From: Ooceraea biroi
Lineage: Eukaryota; Arthropoda; Insecta; Hymenoptera; Formicidae
NCBI RefSeq assembly: GCF_003672135.1
Contig: NC_039514.1
Location: 2,046,001-2,110,000 of the forward strand
Direction: 5' to 3'
DNA: 64,000 bases
In this document: in pieces, positions 22,501 to 35,500 of the stretch
Layout: each line of letters starts with the position of its first letter
Position numbering within the stretch: position 1 is the stretch's first letter
Made by a program: the position numbers and the translations under genes
The notes under the pieces: generated by a model
Seen by the model: only the letters and a program-made list of their open reading frames with translations
What the model was told of the DNA's origin: nothing
The model's database searches: none

Positions 22501-24310
22501 CCTGCACCGCGTTCAGATATAACTAACAACTAAATGCGTAATGCACTGGCGGAAGTGCGTATGTACGTACGCGATAATTAACGAAGCATCGCGGACGCGC
22601 AAATATAATTGCGACGAAAAGATTCATATTTTACTTAAATTTATTTTCATATCTGGCACTCTGGTATCGCGCATAATACTTCATCTTTTAATAAGAGCTT
22701 TTTTTTGTTGACAAAATTTTTTATCCCAAATTTACTTTTATTTTTGAAATCGTAATATTACACAATGTGCATTCTCTAGATAAGCATTTTTTCTCATGTA
22801 TAGGAAATATTTTGTTTCTGTACATTGAGAGAAGATTTGCATGCCATAGGAATTTATCGATCGATTCATTCAACGTTACGTTTACATTTGTATGTGTCTA
22901 GATTCACGTTTCGTTCCCGCGTACTTTAAGCGCGGCAATAAATTCTCTATCTTAACTTACGAGCTTCGCGCGTATGCAAAGATTTCTCGAGCGCAACACT
23001 AGCCGTAAACATTTCTGATGGAATTGAGAATCGCGCAACATTAATCGTGTATAAAGAAGAAAATGAACTGCCGTCGCAGTTTAAAAATCCTGCTGAGTGT
23101 CCTCCATCATACTGGCGGGAGATACATTTTCCCAGCGGAAGAGCCAGTCCTGCCGCGTGATCCAATTTTCATTGCGATCGTAATCGTCATATTTTACATG
23201 TGTGCCGACATGCTCTCGTCCCTTCCTCTCCCATTTATAATAAACTTCGCAGTGTCAGTGCTCGATACCGCGGTCAACAATATCTGCGCGCATTGACCGG
23301 ACTTCCCGAACCAATGGTGATCGGCCACATTCGTCCCGACTGCTAGGAATCCGGGAACCTCTCTTGATACCGTGGTCGCGCATCCCCGATTCGATCATTG
23401 CACACTTGGTATTTGCAATCGTTTCTACCAGGAGGTGGCGAACAAGTGAGCGCGAGCGAGTGAGCGAGGGGTTGTATTTCGCCACATTGCTCCGATATTT
23501 GACCAGGACGGAAAGCGGGGGGCTTTGGCTTACACTTGCAAATGTATTCTGGTGTCGACATTGCATTAGCGCCCGGCAACGCGAAATTGTTCGGTGAACC
23601 GTTGTCGTTAACGTTATCGTGGCGAAACGAGAAAGAGAGTGGCCACGGCGCCGGGACGATAGCCGGCGCTCAAATGACTTTTGTTTATACTTTGCCATAA
23701 GCCGCTCGAACGATCGAATTCTGGATTATATCGGAATCCCGGTGACGATCGCGAGTTGTTATCCGTGTATTAGCCATTTCGGGTTGCTCCTCGATAATTC
23801 GCCACGTAGGTATATTCGGAACCTCGTTCGGGATTAGATTTGCGTCTCAAACGAAACGACTTGTTCTGACGATAAAGTGGTTGCGGTGTTCCTCGTATTT
23901 TGCAGTGTGCAATCGTACTTTGTACGTTGTACGATTGCAAGCCCGCGCTTTCGTATTCCGTCTCGCTATTACTTAGCTCTTCATTATCATTCTCATCATA
24001 GCACGATTCATCCATGACCTACGTAACGTTATAAAGGGCCAACTCCCCATATTATTCTGGCATGCGTTCAAATGGACGCTTTGGGGTTAAAGGTGAAATT
24101 GATGGTGGTTAGGTTGGTGCTGGTCAGAGGTAAGGAATAGGGAATTACGACATTACGCTAAAAGAAACTTTAGCGCTTTCGATTTGGCATCGAGCCCGCA
24201 AAGATATATAAGGATAATGGCGTCTGCTTTTTATTGTTGATTCTGGTGTTTTTATAATAAAGAATGCACTTTTTTATAAAGAATTACGCTATTCTGAATT
24301 TTATAATACT
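16559..24310. other. Non-coding stretch
   Basis: I see no supported gene. AT-rich DNA at 17040-17500 and 21300-21600 alternates with CpG-rich DNA. Small structures include a 13-base tandem duplication near 18889-18913 and an 11-base tandem (CTGATATACCG) near 20687-20708. An 11-bp hairpin lies at 23908-23939 (arms TGCAATCGTAC). A TATAAAAGG at 17756-17764 is not followed by an initiator or a sensible frame. Confidence 0.55.
20257..20301. repeat. Compact 19-bp-stem hairpin
   Basis: The left arm (20257-20275) reads CGCGTGGAATCGCGATACG. The right arm (20282-20301) is its complement with one extra base, and the loop is 6 bases. It is GC-rich and very stable as RNA or cruciform DNA. No uridine run follows and no gene is adjacent, so its role is unknown. 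Confidence 0.6.
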
Positions 24311-24521
24311 AGTACAACACAGGCACGCGCTATTTTATTTTTCACTATCAATAATGTTTTCGAATAATAATATCTTATATCTATTATTTATTATATGCAC
24401 AATTATCACACTCTACCAAATTGTTAACCTCCACGCGAAGACAGCCGCGCGATGATAATCTAAACTGAACATAACGCACAACGCGAATCGAGATAACTAA
24501 TCAGCGTCGCGGAAAAGAGGC
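24311..24521 (+). repeat. Direct repeat, copy 1
   Basis: It runs from AGTACAACACAGGC to CGGAAAAGAGGC and matches 25043-25252. The best-conserved part includes CTCTACCAAATTGTTAACC and CAACGCGAATCGAGATAAC. Confidence 0.85.
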
Positions 24522-24563
24522 AATGATTTCGATTTGATTTAACACGGCTTTTTTAAGAGTGGA

Positions 24564-25036
24564 TTTGGCATATTGCGAAGAGGTCTCGACGATTGAAAAT
24601 CCTTTAGATTTAGAAATGAAAAAGTTCTAGCCATTAAAAATTTGTTTCTTTTCCGAGGAGTTCTGTGCTTTTTATATTGTTATTTGGCATATTGCGAAGA
24701 GGTCTCGACGATTGAAAATCCTTTAGATTTAGAAATGAAAAAGATCTAGCCATTAAAATTTGTTTCTTTTCCGAGGAGTTCTGTGCTATTTATATTGTTA
24801 TTTGGCATATTGCCTAGAGTTCTCGATGATTTAAAATTCGTTAAAACAATAAATGAAAAAGTTCTAGCTATTAAAATTGTTTTCTTTATCCAAGGAGTTC
24901 TGTGCTATTTATACTGGTATTTGGCATATTGCGAAGAGGTCTCGACGATTGAAAATTCTTTAGATTTAGTAATGAAAAAGTTCTAGCCATTAAATTTTTT
25001 TCTTTTTTCAAGGAGTTCTGTGCTATGTACAATATA
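24564..25036 (+). repeat. Four-copy minisatellite, unit about 119 bp
   Basis: Each unit reads TTTGGCATATTGC, then AGGTCTCGACGATTGAAAAT or a variant, then a GAAAAAGTTCTAGC-like segment and GGAGTTCTGTGCTA. Units 1, 2 and 4 are close. Unit 3 (24801) has several substitutions, so it may be the oldest or may have escaped homogenisation. Confidence 0.9.
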
Positions 25037-25042
25037 TTGTTC

Positions 25043-25252
25043 AGTATAACACAGGCGCGTGCTATTTTATTTTCCAATATTAATAATGTTTCGAATAATA
25101 ATATCTTATATTTATTATTTATTATATGCACAATTATCACACTCTACCAAATTGTTAACCTCCACGCGAAGACAGCCGCGCGATGGTAATCTAAACTGAA
25201 CATAACGCACAACGCGAATCGAGATAACCAATCAGCGTCACGGAGAAAAGGC
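25043..25252 (+). repeat. Direct repeat, copy 2
   Basis: This is the second copy of the 210-bp flank, from AGTATAACACAGGC to GAGAAAAGGC. It differs from copy 1 at scattered positions. Confidence 0.85.
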
Positions 25253-28200
25253 CTCAACTATTGGATAAAAAAGAACTTCACGAAGTTAACACGCCTCCTT
25301 TAGAATAGGAAAAGGAAATTGTAGAATCATTCAGAAGGCATTAATTTCTCAAGATTTCTAATATGTTTTATATAGGTATACTATATAAAGACGTACATAT
25401 GTATGTGCGCACGTGCTTCGTTGATAATATATTTGTTTAGGAAACTTCCTTGTCGCCATTGCCGCAGCATTTGGAGAACTGAAGCAGGTTCCTTACAAAC
25501 TTTCTTAAACGAAACTTTGGTCTTCCGAAGCTTTGTGACTCCGTGAAGATTTCTGCGCGTCATTTAATGTCTCTCGCAGTTTGTGCGAGGCAAGGAAAAG
25601 GACGTATTAATTTACCGTAGTGTTGGAAAAATGAAGTAATGTAGATTGTTTTTTAACCACGATCTTTTTTTACGCATCATTTTTCAGAGAATGCTTTTGA
25701 CACTTTTATGAGTGAGATAAATCATTTATGATTTTGCGTGCGTGTAAGTACACTATGATCAGCTCGCGAAGCGCCCCCGCCAATAACGGCAAATTTAATT
25801 GTCAATCCATCAAATGTGAGCGCAATTTCTTGGCTGCTTTGCGGCGTTCAATAACGAAGTCGTCAGAATTTCCTCCCGCTCGGTACAATCGTGCATCTCA
25901 TCAATCTCCCCCGACATTATTCCAAAAAGGAATTGCGCGTCTAAAGTATTACACGATATCTTTCGCGATCGATAAACATTTCGTCTTTCTGCTCGCTGCT
26001 CGTGTACATTAAGGAACGATGAGACCGTCAGGAGAAATTTTACTATTTTGGTAGGACCTATCGCGGCTTTTGCCGGCTCTGGCACTTCCGTCTACGAAGA
26101 TCTCAGTTAAGAGAGAGAACCTACTTACTTAATGTAGTAGAGAGATCCCGGTTATACGTGATTCTGTTTCGTTTCAGTCTCCCTCAGCTCTCTCTGCTTT
26201 CTCTCACCCAAGCATTCACTCGTCTCTTCTCGCTGCTTCTTGTTTTACTCTTCTGCTTCGGCTCTCGTCCGATCTCGCCTGCTTCGGTCTCGTTCTTGCC
26301 TCGTCTCCGTTGCAGTCGAGTTATCAGCAACTTTCCACTTTAACTAACAACAATTCAGTAAGCAAACAATTAAGCCTCGGCTCGCGGAAACTTCATGTGC
26401 TGTCAGGGCTACGTTTGTCGGGTCGTGGCAGTATTACAGAAAGCTGCTACACGAAATTAAAGTATTAACGAGGCACGCCGCTCCCCGTGGAGCCCGTTTC
26501 AGGCAGGATACTACTCCAGCTAGTGCAACAACAAGTTTCGTGGCTCCGAACGTCGTCTAGAATGTATCCTTTAGCCGACTTGAATTCTTCATGACGTCCG
26601 ATGGCGTTGTAGATCCCAGGGAGCCAGCAGTAAAGCTGTCTAGCAGCGCGCGGTTTATCTGCATTTCGAACTTGATAACGGTCTATCGAAATTTTTGATG
26701 TGACCCAGCCGACTTGCGGCAAGTCAGCAATATAAATTATAGAAAAATTTATTAGATATAATTTGATATATTAGATAATTTTATATGTTAGATAATAATA
26801 ATACATATAATATGGAAACAAAGATATGACCAGCCCGTAAGTTGTATCGCGTGAGAATCATTGATATCTATAATGAACTCCTTTGCTCGTAATGCGAGAG
26901 TAAACTCGCAGGTCTGAATAATTTAACTCATGAAAGATGATTTTGAGCGTGTGCACGTACACACGGAGAGCCGAGCATTACTGCATAATCGATGCCGCAG
27001 TTACAGACGTTAGTGACGTACGAGTGTTATGGTATTAGCGCCGAGTGCGGCCATTGGTTATGGATCAATTGCATTCGGGAAGGTCCAATCGCGGCGGTTA
27101 CGGGCCCTGAGCGGAAACTGCACAATCCTGCAATGATGCATCGGAACGCCGGTAATTCCCGCGATGCGCCATCCGCCCCATTCCGCTCCGCATACTGACT
27201 AAAGTGTTCGGTCTGCAAGTCTGCTGGCTCTCGTCCGATCCGCTTGTTTCTGGATCGATCATTTCTAACGTCGCGGCGCCCACACGTGCGCCAGCCTACG
27301 TCTAATAGTGGTGCATATCACGCATAACCCACCCGCGGGGTCGTTCCATTTAATACGCCGGTTCTCGAAACTTCCGTAATGTTGTGCTGCAAGCTCCGGA
27401 GGCATCACCGTCCGCCCGCCCGCGATAGCTTATGCACGTAATCTATTCATGGGAGAAGTCGAAGAAGAGCATCGCCCAGTAGTTTACCCAGTTGCTGTGA
27501 CAGTCATTAATCATCCTCTCGCAAATTACACTCATTCGTTGTTTGCAGCGATGCAAGGACTAAGAGTCGAGAAGGATGAAGAGAGTCGTCACGTTATATC
27601 CCGTCAAGGCATCCCTATGTGCGCAAGAGAAGATTAGACTTCCGTCGATTCGAATATTTATCGTGTGACCGGTACGCGAAGTAATGGAATAACGTATTGA
27701 ATCGCGTTGTACCGTGGAAGCACCGCTTGGAATTGCGTTTCTTCTAATTGTTTTATGCACGCGGCGCCACAGTGAGGGTTATATTCTTCCTCTGCGATGA
27801 AAGCGGCTCTTGAGATTATGACAAACGTCGAGAAAAGTGGCCGCGCGGTAATTGAAAGTTAACGCGAATTTTCGAGGAACAAGACGTCACGAATTTGTAA
27901 TCATCGTCTCGTTTCGACAAATTGTCAAAGAACACCAATTTACGTGGTTTCCAACCACGTTTCATGGTTTTTCCCCATCTTTATCACGTTGAGAAGAAAT
28001 TACACGATTGCACACTCGATCTTTGTCTTGTTGGCAACACAGCTTGTCCGAGGAACGAGAGATTAATTGACCTTCTTTATCTCTCAACTGCCCTCGAGCG
28101 AAACTTTGCAGTTGCGTCGCGTTACTTTACTTTGTATCGAACGTTTTCAACGCAGTCGATACTGACACCGAAAAGACTCGGCGAAACTGTCCCGAGAACG

Positions 28201-31200
28201 ATAAATATCTGGATATTGAGAAAAAGTCAGTATGTCGATATGATCTTAACGAGTTTGCTGAGGAATCGATTCCAAGGTGGAGAACCTTTTATCATGCTGA
28301 TTATTTTGTGAAAGGACAAAGACAAGATTGACAGAAAGATATAAAAGAAATTTGATTAAGCTTCACAGGATTAGAAAACAAACTTATCAAAAATTGCTTG
28401 CCATGAGCGCTTAATATTCACGCTACGCTCGCAGTGATACAAGTAAAGGATTTACCGTACGATGAATCAATTTGATATTATGGCGCTTTATCAGGCCATT
28501 TTGGTGGATGCGAGTACCTCGCGGATTTTCTGGCAAGCGGCCGGTCACCACTAAAATCTATGTGCATAACGCAGCCTGACCGTAATTAGCTCGCTTCGTT
28601 GCGTTTTACGAGTGCGGTAATGTCACTTGATTATACGGCCACTTAGAATATTAAACGATAAAGCATGGCCGAACGCATTGCCGGCGCCGATAGCCGTTCA
28701 GCCCGTTTAATTCACCCTGCACGTCGCTTAAACCTTATTACGTGCGTGCATAAGCGATCACGTACGCCTGTTAATAAATTTCTGTTCGTATGCCGTGAGC
28801 AGGCTCAGAATCGGTATTTTCCTAACCGCGAGCTACCGGCGTAATTGCGCGGATAATAATCAACGCTCATGAGCCGGAAGAAAGGAGAAAAGGGAGCAGA
28901 ACTGCAGGGAATGCACTAGATCATGCTTGATATGCCACGATTAATTTATGATGCTTTGCTTGGCGCGCCGACCAAAGTATTTTCACGTAAAACGGGCGAA
29001 ACTTTAAGGCCGTTTACACGGGCAAATTAAGCAGCGCTATAAACCGTCGTATGATATCTCTCTCTTGTCGCTCACCATCAAATTCAGCGGTCAAAAATTC
29101 AACCGAAACTTTTTATTATCGTTTGCCGAATTTTGGCTTGAAAAATTTAATTAAAATTCTATTATCGCACACTTTTGATTTCAAATGGGAATGTCAAAAG
29201 TGCATTTACATACACGTCCATAGAAACAAAATGATGAAACATCAAAATCGCATCACGTGATGCGTTTTAGCAATTTTTGAATCATGCGTACGCTTTTTGA
29301 TAACGCAGTTTCACGTTTAATAAGATCCACGTTGTTTCCATTTTCTCTATTTCATTTACGATGGAACATGCAACTTCGTTTCGAATACCGCGGCAATATC
29401 GGCAACAAACCGATCGTAACAAATAGCGTAAACTGCGAATACAGGTACAGTATATACTGGCATTACCGACGTTTGGCGGTGTCCACACATTATTGCCTTT
29501 TAGATAGCGCATCGAGGTTGTCTGTGTTGTCTGCATGACATCGTTGTTAACCGCATTGCGAATTTGTTGCCATCGTGCAATATCCACAATCGGTTTAGTT
29601 ATTAGCGTCGCGAATTTAAATCGCGTGACGTTACACGCGTAAACCAGTCATTTTTACCAGCGCCTTTTTCTCTCAAATATTCGACATTGTTGTTGTCTTG
29701 TTCGCTCACATATATATACATGCCGCGATAGAGCTAGGGAAAAGGGCACCAGTTTACATCGAAGATGCGCTTTGCATTTCCAATTAGGCGAAACTAACAA
29801 GCAATGATAACGCGAATTAATTCCGTCGCACGGAGAACGAGAGGCACGCTGCCCTAATTTGGCTAAAAGAACAAGATCGTTGTACACGATTCTCTTTATA
29901 TTTAATCCTTCACATTATTTCTATAATATATTTAATCTTTCCGACGACGCTTCTCCTCGATAGTAAGCAATTATCTGATTATTCAAATTTTCTACGTCGC
30001 AATTTTTCGCATATCAGATCTCAATCCATATTACGATTGGAGAGACGAAGCGGAGAGATGATAATGGCGCGCTAGAGGGTTGAAATTGCCGGTACCTTCT
30101 GTGTGTGGTCAATTAAAAAACGGGATAGTCAGGCGGGCGCGCGCACACGAGGAGTTAAAAATCTTGAAATTATAAGCGCCCCGACCGGTGTGGCCGAAGT
30201 GAAAAACCGTCGTGATTCAACGCGGCGTGAAATTAAGTGGTTTCGCGGAGATTAATGCCGGCCGATTACAGCTGAAAATACGTTCTCGAGCAACGGCCGA
30301 CATGCCCGTTCGCCGCGTAATTGTATTCCTTTTTTATTATGCAAATGCTGGGCTCGCGTGCAGATATCGCCGGGCTTTGCAACGGGTCGCGTGCGTATTT
30401 CTTTGTGCAACATATCGTCCGCCGTTATTAGCGGCGAGAGCTTATCGCACCGCGTATGATTGCATAACGATTCCGACTTTCGAGCTTATTGCGCGCCATG
30501 TACCCCTGTCCGCCGCCGTGATAACGGCCTGACGATCAATCACTACGTTAATGTTCTCGCGTATCGCCGCCGTCCTACCATCTCCCTTTTTCCCTTTGCT
30601 CGCTTGTACGATGACTAATTCGCACACTCCACTCCCGGAGTTGTGAAAAAAGGCGGTTGCACCTTTGCGGCGGTTGATACCAGGTGCGAGTGCAATCGGC
30701 CGGTAAGCGATGTATTATTCAACGGTCGGCTTTTTTTCATCCGCCAAGAAAGTAATGCCTATCGTAAAACTGACTGATTGGGAGACAAGGAGAACCGCGC
30801 CGAGAATACTCGCTGATAAAGCTCGAGGAAAGCTGTGTAAAATATAAAAAGGAAAAAGCAACGTATTCGCGTATCCTCGTTTTATATATTGTGTAGATGC
30901 GATTGTAACGCGGCGACTTGACGTCGCGTTCCGTTTTAAAGCCGAACGACTACCACACCGCGCTATTAGTATTTGTGGCACTTTTTCACGTTTTACTTTT
31001 TCCCCCTTGTCGTGCAATCGTTTGATGTTTCTCGCTCGCGATTTCCTATGTACGTATGTACATAATCTCGACGGAAAAGCAATGTTTTTAAATAATAAAA
31101 GCAGTTGCTGCTTAAATATGCGCGCATAAAACCGTATTCAACATGTATCATATTTTGAACTAATATGTCACTTTTAGTCACTGAGAGTTGACACATTGTG

Positions 31201-31231
31201 ATTATTGAATCTATAAATTTGAAGGATATGA
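25253..31231. other. Non-coding stretch
   Basis: I see no supported gene. CpG-rich segments at 26.9-27.4, 28.5-29.0 and 30.1-30.7 kb carry overlapping chance frames on both strands. An 85-codon frame on the - strand (26465-26722) has a natural-looking codon mix but no recognisable domain or splice context, so I leave it unannotated. Confidence 0.5.
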
Positions 31232-31323
31232 ATCGTTGTGAATCGAAGCAACATTCACACATAAAATAGTCATACATTTTTTAAGATGTATTTTATGTGT
31301 GAAAGTTGCTTCGATTCAACGAT
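31232..31323. repeat. 92-base hairpin upstream of the H15 gene
   Basis: The left arm (31232-31268) and right arm (31289-31323) pair over about 35 bases, with one mismatch and one 2-base bulge, around a 20-base loop. The arms share ATCGAAGCAAC-like and TTCACACATAAAATA-like cores. The size fits a microRNA precursor, but it also fits a very small palindromic MITE. It ends about 150 bases before the ATG at 31476, so it could also lie in the promoter or 5' leader. Confidence 0.65.
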
Positions 31324-31475
31324 GGAAACAAATGACCGAATGACGATGGGTTCTTTGACAGCGAACGCGAAGTAAATTTTTCGTGTCACATTACGGGATT
31401 CCAGTTTTATTTACGATTATATTTCCGTCAAATTGTGGGTGTGATTTGCATGCACCTCAAACAACCAACGTAAAA

Positions 31476-31658
31476 ATGGCGGGCAAAGACACGAAGATTG
31501 TACGGAAAAGGGGGAAAAAGGCGAAACCCATGAAAATCGCTGCTTTGGTTGTATCCGCCATACAGGATCTTCGTGAAACCAAAGGCTCTACGCCCAAAAA
31601 GATCACAGGATACATTAGTTATGCCTCGAGCTTGCCCGAGGAAAGCGTTAAGCGACGA
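31476..31658 (+). other. H15 gene, coding exon 1
   Basis: This exon holds the basic N terminus (KRGKKAKP) and the first part of the winged helix. It ends after CGACGA, just before a strong donor, GTGAGTATA. The frame stays open past the donor for only 17 codons. Confidence 0.85.
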
Positions 31659-32584
31659 GTGAGTATAATCGTGAGGCTTCATCTTTGCTCAAAATGTTTA
31701 AATTCATGAGACTGCTCAAAAGTTTTAAGTTCACGAGATTCTACTAGCTGCAGTTATGATCTGTCTCTTTTGTGCATGATATGCACATATTTTATTCCAT
31801 TCGTACGCGCGTAATATTTGTGATTTGAATTGGTCAGGCGTTACAAACACCTTAACGGTATCGTCAACGCAGCACCGCTGTTCCAAGTAAAAAGCGATAA
31901 CGGTGATTGAAATCGGTGATTCTATTTTTTCCTTTTTTCATTTTTATATATCAATCACTGTCACGGACATGCGTATGTAAAGCGTGTGTGCGACGAACGC
32001 CAAGTTTACGTCAGTTCCGCAAATCGTTGTAAATAACGATATTTTAATGAAAAGAATTCAAAATCCGTTGCAGCGCTATCGCTTTCTCTTCGTGGAGGAT
32101 AGAATAGAAAATCCACCCAATTTGTATCATTCAAGATACGAATAAACGATTGTACTCGAGAAATGTTCTTTTGTGTGCATTCGCAGTCGAGATATTCAGC
32201 TCTTATCGCCTAAAATGGTTGTTAGAATTTTTGCGCGTTTCCTAGGTGAAGGCGGCTTTGAAACGGGGCGTGGAGTATGGTATTCTGCGAAGATACCGCG
32301 GCCACTATTTTCTACCGACCGGCGATGAATTGGACCGTGCGAATCGTATCGCCGGGCGATTCGCGGGATTGTCCGTATCCGCGTCGCTGCTTGCCAAGTC
32401 GAAAACGACCATCGGTCTCGACCGCAAGATCAGCAATGGTAGAAGACCTCGAGAAATCGGTAACAGAACGCGAAGGAGTAAAAAAGTTCGAAAGGCCCCC
32501 ATCGCCAGCAGTCCCCCCATCTCAGCCAGTTCCAGCTGGACGGACAGAATCAACATCGACGACATCGAGTCCGTGATGGAATGA
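31476..32584 (+). CDS. Linker-histone (H15 domain) protein, two exons
   Basis: The product is a predicted 173-residue basic nuclear protein of the H1/H5 type, expected to bind DNA where it enters and leaves the nucleosome. Exon 1 is 31476-31658 (61 codons, AAAAATGGC start context). The 587-base intron begins GTGAGTATA and ends TTTCCTAG. Exon 2 is 32246-32584 (112 codons plus TGA). The join is phase 0. Residues about 18-85 form the globular winged helix. KIAALVVSAIQDLRETKGST matches the first helices of H1, and VKAALKRGVEYGILRR followed by GHYFLP matches the third helix and wing. A lysine/arginine-rich segment spans about 110-143, and the end (DDIESVME) is acidic. At 173 residues it is shorter than typical insect H1 (about 200-260), lacks the long lysine-alanine-proline tail, and has an intron, unlike replication-dependent H1 genes. 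It is therefore more likely a variant or H15-domain regulator. An in-frame ATG at 31383 would add 31 residues with no histone character. Confidence 0.85.
31659..32245 (+). other. Intron of the H15 gene
   Basis: This is a GT-AG intron of 587 bases with no coding of its own. The acceptor TTTCCTAG has a modest pyrimidine tract. Skipping it restores a continuous H15 domain, which is the main support. Confidence 0.82.
32246..32584 (+). other. H15 gene, coding exon 2
   Basis: It starts GTGAAGGCGGCT directly after the acceptor AG. It completes the globular domain and encodes the basic tail and acidic terminus, stopping at TGA 32582-32584. The following 300 bases are AT-rich 3' sequence without a clear AATAAA. 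Confidence 0.85.
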
Positions 32585-35500
32585 GACTATGCATAATCCG
32601 TTCAGTTTCAGAAAAATATTTGCTTGCCTGATATGCCATTCAAATGTGTATTCCATCCGCGTAATGTTTGTCCAATCGCGAATGACTATTTATTTCTCAT
32701 CATCATTGATAAATCGTATGTAGTTATACTTGTACAAATATAGTTAAGGTAAGCTGATCTGAAACTTTACACCAGGTTTTCAAGATTAATATTTGCACGT
32801 TTTAAATGTAAAGATGTATCATGTAGTATATAATAATAGAAAATGCACATATTAGATAAATATAATAGGTATCTTTGCGTTCGTTCGATTGTAAAAATCA
32901 GTGATATCCTTGAATATTAGAAGAATATAAAAGATGGGAAATTCATTGTCATCGAGAGATCTTAATATCCTTCAGCATTAGTAGAACAGGCGACTGGCAG
33001 AGATGATTGTGGAATCGAGCTTGTTTCCCATTATGATATATCGACTTACCTGCGCCTTGGTCCGATGTCCCGCCGATTCCGCTCGTCTGCATCGCGGCAG
33101 AATTAAGTGAAATGAAGAACGAGGTTCTCTTTTTTCGTAAATTGCATCGGGAGGCGAGACGACCATTTATAAAAGTTAGGAGCTTCTTACCCGGGCCGAT
33201 AAACTTAATAGCTTCAGAAATTTACGGGGTTTGGCATGCTGAGGAGAAAATTTTGCGCGCCTCTGTTTTCTCGCGATCGATCGTCCGCTACTTCCTCCTC
33301 GTTTTATTGGGTACATCCGCGCCATTACGCCCGCGAAATAATTTTGTTCTCACTCCACCTTCTCTTTCGCGTCTCTTTCTCTTTCCTTCGACCGCTCTTT
33401 TTCTCTCGTTTCCATGTGTACGCGTCTTGCGGTGCAATATCTTCGATGGAACATATTTACGGCGCCGTGACGGCGGGTTTAACGGCAGCTTGTGTAAGTT
33501 ACGTTCCACGTGACTATGTGAGAAAAAGCAATACGAATCGTAAAAAACGGTCAGGACTCGTCGACGATGAAAACGCGATAATGTAACGGTGGCGTAGTAT
33601 GCTGAATAGAAAATCCGATAATTATAGATGCACGGCGTTCGGCTCACGTCGCAATATGACGTCGTGTTCGCGCTGCAGCTACCTGATAGCGTTTGGATTA
33701 ATTTGACGACGGAATCGAATAACTGCGTAATTACGTTCGCGCATAAAACGGCGAAGTGCATCATTTACGCGCAGAATCTTCACGGACTTCGGGGAAACTC
33801 GCTTATTATGCGCCGTTAGTCGAACTTCAAATAGAACTGTGCATATGCCGAAACAGGTACTAAAACAGGCGCTGAATAGTTGGAATAGCGCGAGCGCTGC
33901 TAAGTTGCGAAAGTGTAACGTGCATAGTAAGTTAGTAACTTACGTAATTTTAGGAATGCAGTAAATAAGACGTGAAACTGTTTATTTTCTGGTCCGTCTC
34001 TCGTCAACGAATTTTATTCGCTGGCGAACATTTTTTTGTGCGCGGCTCCTCGGTTTTTCTTCGCAATACATACGCGCGCGACTTGTATCGGTTTCCTCTG
34101 GAATTTCGGAAGCAAACAGCAACTGCAGTCGGTGTTTCGCGAATTCGTTTCGAGGCGACTGGTCTGGAATTCCAGTGGGATCCGATTAAATTCCGTGAGA
34201 GAAATGGTTTTAGTCCCGGCGGCCTATAATCTCGCAAGCATGCTCGGGCTATGAACAACGGGCGTCCTGGGACAATTCGGATCCGTTTAAATGATAATTC
34301 GAAAAGCTAGTTGGCACTCGCAGCCTCTCGCCGTATCGGTAGCGACCCATGTAACGGCGGCTGTGAATCGCGCAAACCCTGGGAGGATCCCATTTATTAT
34401 AACACGCCCCTTCGTGGATTAGTTGCGTGCGGTAAACTAATACGCTAAGTTGAAAAGTATTTCATGCGCGCATTACGATTTGATTAATTTGCTAAACACG
34501 ACAGGCTGTAACCGCACGCCCAAACCGAAACTGAATATTCTATTCATTTGTGTAATCCAATTCTCGATCCAATTGAGAATCCATCTTATCCCTACTTAAC
34601 GCTCGCCGTTAAATCGACTTTCTCACATGCTCTCGAATCTCGAACATCTGTTCTATCATTAATGTAATGAATCTTGGGAAATCTCAAAATTCCACTGATT
34701 GAGAGTGGTTTAGCGCACGCGGAATACGGAGAAGCGGTGTGCCAATAATTCCATTAACGTGTAATTTTCTGCAGCTCAATTGAGGATACGAAGCTATTAA
34801 CAAATTTCGCTTATACGATCGGTCGCGGTCGGGGAAATACGTGGCGATCGCGGAAACGCAGTTCGGGAGATTGAGTTTTCACGCGGAAGAAGGAAAGGAG
34901 GGTGCGCGTGCACTCGCACGCGTGGAAAGCAATTCATTGGAGCTTCATGGAGATGCTATAATTGTAAGTTGCGCGAGTTGGTCGTATCAAGGAGCTCGGT
35001 TGAATGCCGTTACTTCGAATACTGTCGAGCTTGGCGGTTCCGCAACTGCAATTGCGTGGCTCGCACTGAGCAATGCAATTCCGACTGACCTCGCGTTTCT
35101 GTTGCATGCGGGGGTGAGAGGGTAAGGCAGAAAGAGGAAGAGCGAACGATGTCGTTCCTTCGTGTCTGGGAAACCTGAGAATAGAGAACGCGAGCAGTTG
35201 TGGCGAGAGCTACGAAGGTAGTCTTGAAAGTGGCGGGTTATACCGACGATTGCTTGAATTAATCGTTTTCCTCGGAAACATGTTTATCCCGGGATTGCTC
35301 ATGAAACACAAATTAAATTTTTTTGCGCCATCGTAGAACGTCTTCGGCCACGTGAGTTTCCTAGGGTGATTGTGCTGTAACTGTTACAGTGTAACACTAT
35401 AAATTTGTCCTCCTCAACACCAACGTGATCCGAGCGGGAAACGTAGTCTCTATTAAGACAGATGATGGAATCTATCATTCCGCCTTAAAATACTGGAATC

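Larger units (their letters stand above)
24311..25252. repeat. Composite repeat: 4 tandem units between two direct repeats
   Basis: Two copies of a sequence of about 210 bp (24311-24521 and 25043-25252) lie in the same orientation and are about 90% or more alike. Between them are four tandem units of 118-119 bp starting at 24564, 24683, 24801 and 24920, each opening TTTGGCATATTGC. The third unit is the most diverged. No coding, primer-binding site or polypurine tract is visible, so I do not call it an LTR element. It may be a duplicated repetitive element around a minisatellite, or a non-autonomous element with internal repeats. Confidence 0.8.

Noticed and set aside
24311..25252. LTR retrotransposon (TRIM) interpretation of the direct repeats
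   Set aside because: There are no TG..CA termini, primer-binding site, polypurine tract or target duplication, and the interior is a minisatellite.
26465..26722. 85-codon - strand frame with plausible codon use
   Set aside because: It has no recognisable domain, splice sites or neighbours, and its length is compatible with chance in this composition.
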